In this document: piece by piece, positions 12,103 through 18,963 of the stretch | Layout of the letters: every line of letters starts with the position of its first letter | Position numbering within the stretch: position 1 is the stretch's first letter | Assembly (NCBI GenBank): GCA_964347345.1 | Contig: CAYFYB010000026.1 | Span: 1-20,663 of the forward strand | Length of the DNA stretch: 20,663 nucleotides | Reading direction: 5' to 3' | Source: JAJISG01 sp964347345 | GTDB taxonomy: Archaea; Thermoplasmatota; Thermoplasmata; RBG-16-68-12; JAJISG01 | Notes under the pieces: generated by a model | Seen by the model: the letters and a program-made list of their open reading frames with translations, nothing else | What the model was told of the DNA's origin: nothing | The model's database searches: none | Position numbers and translations under genes: made by a program

Positions 12103-13647
12103 TTGTCCCAAGTGAGACGTCTTCACCTCGGATTCACCGTCCTAGCATTGCTAATTCTGAACGCCCTCTTCGCCATCTACGTGTTCAACTATACGACCGA
12201 GGTCTTGGATCCTGAGGCTCGAGAGTTGGCAGGGGTCAGCGTCCTGTACCTGGCCTCAACAGGATTGGCGGCCTATGGCACGGAAGATGGCTGGGTGCTG
12301 TCGCCTTGGATGAGATACAAGAACGACGCGCCAATAACCTCCATCATCATGACGGATGATGGCCTGATGGTGGCCTTCGCTGATTCCAACCACACAGTCC
12401 GTCTCCTATTCGCGGGAATTGGCGTCATCCTCTGGAACAGGTCCTTCGATGGTCCCGTCCAACTGGACAACATGTGGGTTCGACCTGGACCCTACTTCCT
12501 GGAGCCCACTTTCATCCTAGTCTCCTACGATGGAGGCTTCAGCCTCCTGTGGGCTCCCGAGGGTACGACCCTGTGGAGATACGAGTCTGACGAGCCCTTC
12601 GTGATGCGGTCCACCGAGACAGGGAAGATAATCGTCGGATCGGGTGCCAGCGTGAGCTTCTTCTACCTGGGTTCCGGGGAGCCCTACAGAACGGTACCAG
12701 TGGAGGGTCCCGTGGTCGATGTTCTACCCGACGTCAAAGGCAACTACTTCCTTATCGTGAGGGACGGCGAGTCCCTCCTCTACGATGGCATCCTTGGGGA
12801 CATCCTCTGGCGACGGAGCATAGAAGGGCCCGTCCAGGGGGGTCTTAGCTGGAACGCGGAGAGGTCTCTCCTCCTCTCACAAGGTCGTCTGGAAATAGTG
12901 TCCATGTCGGGAGAGCTGCTCTCCACAGTCGATGTGGGGGAGGGGGAACTCCTTGTTCCCACCGCCTCGGCCTACTTCTTCCTCCTGAGGGAGGACAGAA
13001 TTGAGGCTTACTACAATGGGAGGCCAGCCCCCATCTGGACGGCGGCCATCGACGCCCCCTTTGAGGTCCTATCCAACTCAGGGGGGACCGTCATTTTCGC
13101 TTGGACTTCTGATACTTTCTTCCTACTGGACAACACCACTCCGCCATTGGCCTCTAGGGTCTGGACAGGTGCCTTCGGCACTGTTATCGTGGTCCAGATT
13201 GCCCTGTCCTCCCTGTTCATTTTGCGGAGATACCCTCTTCCTAACGTCGGTGATCTGACCGCGGCCGTCGTCATCGCCTTGCTTGCCAGTGCAGGCGTAT
13301 TGTTAACGGGTGCCTTAGAGTCGTTCGTGGAGCTCGGCGTCACAGGGGCCTTCGTAGCTGCCTTTGGCACGTCGATGGTCTCGGCCGTCGTAGGTCGGCG
13401 GTCAGGGAGCCCAATCCCCGGGCTTGCCGTGGGCCTGGCGGTGGGAATGGTCGGTTTTCTGGCAGCTTCCCTCCTAGTGGCCTTTTACCTCTACGTGTTC
13501 GAGTCCCTTCTCACGTTCCCGGCCATTGAGGTATCTATCAGGTCCCTGACCCTCGGTTGGCTACTGGGCCTCGTCAGCGGCCTTCTCGGGGGTCTCTCGG
13601 CCTACATGATTCCAGACTTTCTGCGCTCCTTCCTCAGCCGGGACTAG
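12103..13647 (+). CDS. Membrane protein with predicted outer beta-propeller domain
   Basis: I do not recognise a named family. The 514-residue protein starts with a membrane segment (about 8-28). A large region of about 320 residues follows, then five more predicted spans (about 354-375, 385-405, 410-430, 438-465, 482-503). The soluble region repeats a short motif of Trp or Tyr, then two strands, then Asp/Glu-x-Pro-Phe/Val: ILWNRSFDGPV (109-119), TLWRYESDEPF (156-166), EPYRTVPVEGPVV (193-205), ILWRRSIEGPV (234-244) and PIWTAAIDAPF (310-320). Spaced about 40-75 residues apart, these suggest propeller blades of the PQQ/WD-like kind. The domain should face outside. The TTG at 12103 is used here. 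A GTG at 12112 is the alternative and sits at the leaderless distance from TTTATTAG. The stop overlaps that of the convergent 88-residue gene. Confidence 0.75.
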   Translation: MSQVRRLHLGFTVLALLILNALFAIYVFNYTTEVLDPEARELAGVSVLYLASTGLAAYGTEDGWVLSPWMRYKNDAPITSIIMTDDGLMVAFADSNHTVRLLFAGIGVILWNRSFDGPVQLDNMWVRPGPYFLEPTFILVSYDGGFSLLWAPEGTTLWRYESDEPFVMRSTETGKIIVGSGASVSFFYLGSGEPYRTVPVEGPVVDVLPDVKGNYFLIVRDGESLLYDGILGDILWRRSIEGPVQGGLSWNAERSLLLSQGRLEIVSMSGELLSTVDVGEGELLVPTASAYFFLLREDRIEAYYNGRPAPIWTAAIDAPFEVLSNSGGTVIFAWTSDTFFLLDNTTPPLASRVWTGAFGTVIVVQIALSSLFILRRYPLPNVGDLTAAVVIALLASAGVLLTGALESFVELGVTGAFVAAFGTSMVSAVVGRRSGSPIPGLAVGLAVGMVGFLAASLLVAFYLYVFESLLTFPAIEVSIRSLTLGWLLGLVSGLLGGLSAYMIPDFLRSFLSRD

Positions 13648-13910
13648 TCCTCAGGCCGGATTAGGGAGTAGAAGAAGGCGGTAATCCTCTTTCCAGTGGG
13701 GGAATTTCTCCTCCACAGCAGTATGTATCCCAGGACCTGCACGGTCACAACGGAGATGAGGAGAAGGCTCCAGAGGAGGAGGGTCAGCGGAGCGGTTCGG
13801 TTTGGCTGAACTCTCAATACCTCCCCGACGCCGAGGATCAGTATGGCCAGGCAGAAGATTACGTACCAATACCGAGCGTAATCCTTCACGATCCATTCCT
13901 TCCAGCTCAC
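13644..13910 (-). CDS. Small two-span membrane protein after the ABC transporter operon
   Basis: An 88-residue protein with two hydrophobic segments (about 14-32 and 40-66), a basic loop (WRRNSPTGKR) after the second, and an acidic N-terminal approach (MSWKEWIVKDYARYWY). No family is recognised. The start is a GTG preceded by TGAGGTGA at a spacing of four to five bases, and that ribosome site overlaps the stop codon of the upstream DppF-like ATPase. This indicates translational coupling, so it is the last gene of the transporter operon and may be an accessory subunit or stability factor of the transporter, which is inference. The stop codon shares the CTAG palindrome with the convergent propeller gene. 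Confidence 0.7.
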   Translation of the reverse strand: MSWKEWIVKDYARYWYVIFCLAILILGVGEVLRVQPNRTAPLTLLLWSLLLISVVTVQVLGYILLWRRNSPTGKRITAFFYSLIRPED

Positions 13911-13919
13911 CCTCTCACC

Positions 13920-15407
13920 TCAGTAGAGGTGGCAGGCCACGGTGTGGCCCTTCTTCACCTCCTTAAGCTCGGGCTCCTCAGCTTCCTCGAATTCGACCAC
14001 CAGGGAGTCCTCCTCGATCTTGGTCCCCTTCATGGCCTTGAAGAGAGCACTGCTCTCCTTCTCTCTCTTCGCCATGGCCTCCAGTCTCTGTTGTATCTCT
14101 AAGCCCTCCTCCTGGCTGTCCAGCCAGATTCTGGCACGGAAACCCTCCCTTTCCGTCCTCTCCAGGGCCTTCACAAGAGGGTCCTCCGGATTCTTGGGCT
14201 TCAGCACCGAGTCCACATACCTCATCAGGTCCCGGCCCTCCCATCCACAGTCCTCGAAGGCTTTGGGGCAACGAGGATGAAATCTGCACCCTAGCGGGGG
14301 ATCCGCAGGACTCGGGACCTCTCCCTTGACTTCCACCAGTTCTTTTCTGGCCTCAGGGTCAGGGACCGGAATTACCTCCAGCAGCGACTGGGTGTAGGGA
14401 TGAAGCGGATTTTCAAAGATATCCCTCTTAGAGGCCACCTCCACCAGCTTCCCAACGTACATCACCCCCACCCTGTCCGCCATGTGACGGACCACGCTGA
14501 GGTGATGGGATATGAACAGGTAGGTGAGGCCGAGCTCCCGCTGCAACTCCTTCAGGAGGTTGAGGATCTGGGCCTGAACCGAGACGTCCAGGGCAGAAGT
14601 GGGTTCGTCCAAGACCAAGAACTGGGGGTTGAGGGCCAGAGCCCTGGCTATGGCAATCCTCTGTCTCTGACCTCCGCTGAACTCGTGGGGATATCTGAAA
14701 AGGTGTTCCGGATTCAGGCCAACCTGCTCCAGTAGGGCCGTAACCCTGTCCAGGGTCTCCGGACCTCTGGTGAGCTTGTGGATGACCAGGGGCTCAGCCA
14801 CGATGTCCTTCACGAGGAAGCGAGGGTTCAGGGAGGCCACGGGATCTTGGAAGATTATCTGCATCTGCCGCCGGAGTCTCTGCATCCTCCGCCGATTGAA
14901 CGTGGTGAGGTCATACCTCTTCCTGAGCTGAGCTAGTTCTCTGAGGGCCGCACCGTCTTCTCCTTGGGCCTCCAGCAAATCAATCCTTTTCATGTCGTCC
15001 CCGAAGTGCTCCACGATCTGAGACCTCAATGTGCGAGAGTGTGAAACGTCCGCCAGCTCAATGCCATACCGTTTGCACAGCTGCCCTAGCTCCCTTTCCG
15101 CTCTCCTCGCCTTGCCACCATTCTCAGATTTGACCGTCTGGAGGAGTCCTTCGACTTTCTCAGCGTCCCTCATGGCCGTGTTGTAGTATATGTGGCCGTC
15201 GCTGGCTTCGATGAGCTTCAGGAGGCATCGCCCTGTCGTGGTCTTGCCACATCCCGATTCTCCCACGAGGCCAAAGGTCTCACCTCTCCGGATGGAGAAG
15301 CTGATGCTATCCACCGCCCTGACCCAGCCTAGGGGCCTCTTGAAGACGCCTCCCAAAATGGGGAAGTGCTTCACAAGCCCTCGGGTGGATATTAGGACAT
15401 CACTCAT
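13920..15407 (-). CDS. dppF: Peptide/nickel-type ABC transporter ATPase, DppF-like, with insertions
   Basis: Second ATPase of an oligopeptide/dipeptide-type (peptide/nickel) importer. From the ATG at 15407 it has 495 residues, more than the usual roughly 320-330. Walker A is GESGCGKTT (49-57), the Q-loop FQDP (186-189), signature FSGGQRQR (243-250), Walker B FLVLDEPTS (263-271) and the H-loop histidine in FISHH (301). The C-terminal oligopeptide domain has CRFHPRCP (374-381) and ends GHTVACHLY. Two extra charged helical stretches stand out: about 75-172, between Walker A and the Q-loop, and about 388-485, before GHTV. The ATG overlaps the stop of the upstream ATPase as ATGA, with SD GGGAGG. 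The frame continues further upstream but lacks a ribosome site there. Confidence 0.93.
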   Translation of the reverse strand: MSDVLISTRGLVKHFPILGGVFKRPLGWVRAVDSISFSIRRGETFGLVGESGCGKTTTGRCLLKLIEASDGHIYYNTAMRDAEKVEGLLQTVKSENGGKARRAERELGQLCKRYGIELADVSHSRTLRSQIVEHFGDDMKRIDLLEAQGEDGAALRELAQLRKRYDLTTFNRRRMQRLRRQMQIIFQDPVASLNPRFLVKDIVAEPLVIHKLTRGPETLDRVTALLEQVGLNPEHLFRYPHEFSGGQRQRIAIARALALNPQFLVLDEPTSALDVSVQAQILNLLKELQRELGLTYLFISHHLSVVRHMADRVGVMYVGKLVEVASKRDIFENPLHPYTQSLLEVIPVPDPEARKELVEVKGEVPSPADPPLGCRFHPRCPKAFEDCGWEGRDLMRYVDSVLKPKNPEDPLVKALERTEREGFRARIWLDSQEEGLEIQQRLEAMAKREKESSALFKAMKGTKIEEDSLVVEFEEAEEPELKEVKKGHTVACHLY

Positions 15408-16894
15408 TGTGTCTCCTCCCAGAGGTGCCCCATTGGACCGTGGATATGGCATGCGACGGAGTGGCCCTCCCTCACGTCCAACAGTTCTGGCTTAACCTCA
15501 CTACAGTACTCCTTGGCAAAGGGGCATCGGGGGTGGAATCGACATCCAGGGGGAGGATAGATGAGGTTCGGTACAGTCCCGGGTATCTCCTCCAGCCTGA
15601 TCATGTCGGCGTCGGGCCTGGGTACAGCCTTGACCAGACCCTGGGTGTAGGGGTGCAACGGGTTCTTGAAGATGGTCCTGGCGTCCCCCACCTCGCAGAT
15701 GGTTCCAGCGTACATCACGGAAACCCGGTCACAGACCTGAGCTATCACCGCCAGGTCGTGGGTGATGAATATGATGGATGAGTGGAACTGTATCAGCCTC
15801 AAGATCTGGGCCTGGATGGTGACGTCGAGGGCTGTGGTGGGCTCATCGGCAATCAGGATGTCGGGGTTCGCTGACAGGGCCATGGCTATGAGAACCCGCT
15901 GCTGCATGCCCCCACTCAACTCGTGAGGATACTGGTCCACCACCTTCTCCGGGTTGGGGATCCGGACCTTCTTCAGCATCTCTATGACCCTGTCCCTGAC
16001 CTCCGAGTCCAGCCACTTCCTCCAGCGCCTCAGTCCCGGAATTCTATTCACCAGGGATACTATCCAGGAGCCAGGCTTCCTGAGGTAGATGGTGAGGAAT
16101 TTCCTCTGCAGCCTGTACCACGGGACGACAAGCCCTCGAGCGTCCCTCTGGCCCTGTAGAATGGCTTCGTTCAGGTTCTGCAGTGTGGCCTCACAGACCT
16201 CCCGATGCCTGTGAATGAGAAAGGTCTCTCCAATCTGCCTCTGGACGGATAGGACCGGGTTGAGGGCAGCCGCGGGTTCTTGGAAAATCATGGCGATTCG
16301 GTTTCCCCGGATTTCCTGCAGCTCCTTCGGACCTTTCCAGAGGACGTCATACCGCTGCTTGATCCGGACAATCTCGTTGACAATAGGTAGGATGTCACCT
16401 GCGTGCCTCATCATCTCTGCGGCTCTGTCGGCCGAGGGAGACAACGCTTGAACGGCCTGGGCCCCTCCATTCTCCGCAGTCTTCCCCTCTCTGAAGCTCC
16501 TCGCCACGGAATTGAGGCTGGCCTCCTTCCACCTTTCCAAGGACTCGCTCAGCGCCCGAAGCTTGTTAAGGTGCAATGGCTCCCGGGACTCCTTCCGGCC
16601 GTAGATCACAGGATAGTACTTACTCAGCTTCTTCTCCAATTCAATTACTCTGCGCCACTCAGAATCAGGCATGTCCAGGAAGACCTCTCCCGCCTCGACC
16701 CTTCCTGGCGGCTCCGGAATCAGTCTGACTATGGATTGAACGGTAACGCTCTTCCCGCAACCCGTCTCTCCCACTAGACCTAAGGTCTCGCCCCTTCGTA
16801 GCTCGATGTCGACTCCGTCGATGGCCTTTACGACGCCGTCGTAGGTATAGAAGTTGACTCTGAGGTTCCTGACCCTAAGAGCGACGTCCGTCAT
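15404..16894 (-). CDS. dppD: Peptide/nickel-type ABC transporter ATPase, DppD-like, with insertions
   Basis: First ATPase of the importer. From the ATG at 16894 (MTDVALRVRNLRV) it has 496 residues against a usual length of about 320-340. Walker A is GETGCGKSV (42-50), the Q-loop FQEP (204-207), signature LSGGMQQR (326-333), Walker B ILIADEPTT (346-354) and the H-loop THD (378-380), all intact. The C-terminal domain has CRFHPRCP (451-458) and GHSVACH. A highly charged helical insertion of about 110 residues (74-190) lies before the Q-loop, and a second of about 70 residues (225-298) lies in the helical domain. The stretch between Walker B and the H-loop looks several residues shorter than usual. 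GGTGACC just upstream is the ribosome site. The longer frame to 17071 is a shadow of the permease. Confidence 0.93.
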   Translation of the reverse strand: MTDVALRVRNLRVNFYTYDGVVKAIDGVDIELRRGETLGLVGETGCGKSVTVQSIVRLIPEPPGRVEAGEVFLDMPDSEWRRVIELEKKLSKYYPVIYGRKESREPLHLNKLRALSESLERWKEASLNSVARSFREGKTAENGGAQAVQALSPSADRAAEMMRHAGDILPIVNEIVRIKQRYDVLWKGPKELQEIRGNRIAMIFQEPAAALNPVLSVQRQIGETFLIHRHREVCEATLQNLNEAILQGQRDARGLVVPWYRLQRKFLTIYLRKPGSWIVSLVNRIPGLRRWRKWLDSEVRDRVIEMLKKVRIPNPEKVVDQYPHELSGGMQQRVLIAMALSANPDILIADEPTTALDVTIQAQILRLIQFHSSIIFITHDLAVIAQVCDRVSVMYAGTICEVGDARTIFKNPLHPYTQGLVKAVPRPDADMIRLEEIPGTVPNLIYPPPGCRFHPRCPFAKEYCSEVKPELLDVREGHSVACHIHGPMGHLWEETQ

Positions 16895-16899
16895 GAAGG

Positions 16900-17850
16900 T
16901 CACCGGGTAACTCCCCGCCGTATGCGGGGGTCGAGGATGTCTCTGAAGGCGTCTCCCAAGAGGTTCCATCCCAGTACGAAAGCCAGTATGACCAACCCCG
17001 GAATGGTGAAAGTGTACCAGTAAGTCGGGTCCGTGATCCAGTCCCTGGCGATGGAGACCATTCCGCCCCATTCGGCGTAGCCCACCTCCAGGAATCCGAG
17101 GAAGCCAAGGGCAGCGGCTACGAGGACGACGGCGCCGATGTCAAGGGTGGCGATTATCAGCATGGGGTAGATGGCGTTGGGCAGCACATGTCTGAAGATG
17201 ACCCGGAGGTCGCTGGCTCCCATGGCCTTGCCGGCCTCCACAAAGGTCTGCTCCCTCACGGAGAGGATCTCACCTCTCACAAGCCTTGTATAGCTCGGCC
17301 ACCACACGATCATGATAGCCAACATGATGTTGTCTAGGGTCTGGGCCCTCAGAACCGCGAGGAATGCAAGGGCTAGAACTAGGGCCGGGAAGGCCAGGAA
17401 GATGTCAACAATCCTCATGATGATCTCGTCAACCTTCCCACCGTAGAAGCCGGCGACGGCCCCAAGAACGACGCCGAAGATGCCGGTGATGGCTATCACG
17501 CGGATGCTTAGGGAGAAAGCGCTCCTAGTCCCCCAAACGATGCCGTAATAGATGTCCCACTGGCCTGGGAGGGTGCCCAGGGGGTGCTCCGGGCTGGGTG
17601 GCTTAGGTGTTGGTTCCAGGCTATCCCTGGGCATGATGTAGGGGTCGGCGCTCTGTGGCGGTGCCAGTATCGGGGCGAGGGCTGCGATTACCACAAAGAA
17701 GAGGATGATGGCGAGGCCGGCAAAGGATGTGGGGTTATCCTTGAACCTGTTGAAGATGAAACGCATTTCCTTTAGCCTGGGGGCCATGGCCCTCTTCCAC
17801 GTCGCCCATTTCCCCAAGGGGGCCCCTTTCTGAGCACCTTCTTCAACCAT
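16900..17850 (-). CDS. dppC: Peptide/nickel-type ABC transporter permease, DppC-like
   Basis: One of the two membrane subunits that form the channel. At 316 residues it has about six hydrophobic spans, an N-terminal charged segment and a first span (about 42-62). A loop with DSLEPTPKPPSPEHPLGT precedes the transport domain, as in DppC proteins (HPLGTD-type motif). The ATPase-contacting EAA-like loop is EAGKAMGASDLRVIFRHVLPN (205-225), the conserved E-A-G-x-A-G-A-S-x5-F-R-H-x-L-P-N. The ATG at 17850 is preceded by GGGGTGACACG, which also spans the stop of the DppB gene (17855), so translation is coupled. The stop is six bases before the DppD start. Confidence 0.94.
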   Translation of the reverse strand: MVEEGAQKGAPLGKWATWKRAMAPRLKEMRFIFNRFKDNPTSFAGLAIILFFVVIAALAPILAPPQSADPYIMPRDSLEPTPKPPSPEHPLGTLPGQWDIYYGIVWGTRSAFSLSIRVIAITGIFGVVLGAVAGFYGGKVDEIIMRIVDIFLAFPALVLALAFLAVLRAQTLDNIMLAIMIVWWPSYTRLVRGEILSVREQTFVEAGKAMGASDLRVIFRHVLPNAIYPMLIIATLDIGAVVLVAAALGFLGFLEVGYAEWGGMVSIARDWITDPTYWYTFTIPGLVILAFVLGWNLLGDAFRDILDPRIRRGVTR

Positions 17851-17854
17851 CGTG

Positions 17855-18889
17855 TCACCCCAGTCTTACCCTTGGATCGATGTAGGCGTACAGGATATCC
17901 ACGATAAGGTTTGCCAGGACTAGGAGAATGGCGTTGAATAGGGTGAAGCCTAGGATCCCTGGATAATCGAAACGGATGACGGCCTCGAGGGCCCATCTCC
18001 CCAGGCCAGGCCTATTGAAAATGAATTCCGTGATGACTACCCCATTGAGGAGGCTGGCGAAGGTTAGGCCGCTAATGGTGGCGACGGGAATCATAGCGTT
18101 CCTCCGAGCGTGCCCTTTCACGACGGCACGTTCCGCCGCTCCCTTTGCCCTCGCCGTCCTCACGTAGTCCTTCCCCAGGGTTTCCAGCATGCTGGACCTC
18201 ATGATCCTCATAATGACGGCCCAGCTGGCATAGCTCAGGGTTATCACGGGTAGGGCGAGGTGGACGAGGCCGTCGACGAAAATGTCGAATCTTCCATTGA
18301 GCAGGGCATCGACGGTGATCAGATATGTGTAGCGGGTGAACTGCTGGGGGTCTCCCACTGTCTGTATGTACTGGGTGCTTACAAGACCTTCGGGGGTGGA
18401 TCGGAGGACGGTACTGGAGAAGAAGAGGAGTAGTAGCCCAAGCCAGAAGATTGGCAGTGAATAGCCTGTGATGGCCGTTACCCTGAGAATCTGGTCCGCC
18501 GTCTTGTCCTTTCGCACGGCGGCAATGCTTCCCAACCAGATGCCCCCCAGGATTATGGGTATGATGGAGTAGATGGCCAGCTCAGCCGTGTTGGGGAAGA
18601 AAGCCAGCAACGCATCCAGAACCGGCAGTCTCGCTGAGACGGAGTAACCCATGTTGCCGCGAACCAGTTCATTCAACCAGTAGTAGAACTGGACGTAGAA
18701 GGGATCGTTCAGGTGGTATTGTTCGATAATACGATCGATGTCCCTGAGCTGATTAACGTCTCTGACGAAGACCGTGGCCCGACCCTCGGGTGGCACTAGC
18801 TGCATTATTCCGAAGACCAGTATGACCGTGCCGAGGACTACGGGAATGAGGAGAAGAAGCCGCCTCAGCACGTAGGTCCGCAGGTCCAT
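17855..18889 (-). CDS. dppB: Peptide/nickel-type ABC transporter permease, DppB-like
   Basis: First gene of the transporter operon and the other channel subunit. At 344 residues it has the usual first span (about 10-29) and a large outer loop (IDRIIEQYHLNDPFYVQFYYWLNELVRGNMGYS) that is typical of DppB. Further spans follow. The cytoplasmic EAA-like loop is TARAKGAAERAVVKGHARRNAMIPV (245-269), which docks with the ATPases. It ends DILYAYIDPRVRLG, the family C-terminus. The ATG at 18889 has GAGAGGG about six bases upstream and a strong TATA box further up, so B, C, D, F and the small membrane gene are one transcription unit separate from the binding-protein gene. Confidence 0.95.
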   Translation of the reverse strand: MDLRTYVLRRLLLLIPVVLGTVILVFGIMQLVPPEGRATVFVRDVNQLRDIDRIIEQYHLNDPFYVQFYYWLNELVRGNMGYSVSARLPVLDALLAFFPNTAELAIYSIIPIILGGIWLGSIAAVRKDKTADQILRVTAITGYSLPIFWLGLLLLFFSSTVLRSTPEGLVSTQYIQTVGDPQQFTRYTYLITVDALLNGRFDIFVDGLVHLALPVITLSYASWAVIMRIMRSSMLETLGKDYVRTARAKGAAERAVVKGHARRNAMIPVATISGLTFASLLNGVVITEFIFNRPGLGRWALEAVIRFDYPGILGFTLFNAILLVLANLIVDILYAYIDPRVRLG

Positions 18890-18927
18890 CTGGAACCCTC
18901 TCTGTCAGGCTATCAACATCTCCTTCG

Positions 18928-18935
18928 TTATATAA
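18928..18935 (-). promoter_or_regulatory. TATA-type promoter box for the transporter operon
   Basis: The minus strand reads TTATATAA, a perfect archaeal TATA element. It predicts a start near 18906 and a leader of about 17 bases containing GAGAGGG before dppB. Confidence 0.7.
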
Positions 18936-18944
18936 GGGTTACAG

Positions 18945-18949
18945 AAAAA
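18945..18949 (-). terminator. Oligo-T terminator after the binding-protein gene
   Basis: On the minus strand CCTTTCCCTTTTTCTG follows the stop of the substrate-binding gene by about 15-20 bases. It lies just before the TATA box of dppB, so the two units are separated here. Confidence 0.5.
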
Positions 18950-18963
18950 GGGAAAGGAGGGCC

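Noticed and set aside
15408..15452. N-terminal 15-residue extension of the DppF frame
   Set aside because: It overlaps the end of DppD. The ATG at 15407 has GGGAGG and the ATGA coupling typical of operons.
16895..17071. N-terminal 59-residue extension of the DppD frame
   Set aside because: It lies inside the DppC coding sequence in another frame, is His/Gly-rich, and a normal start with ribosome site exists at 16894.
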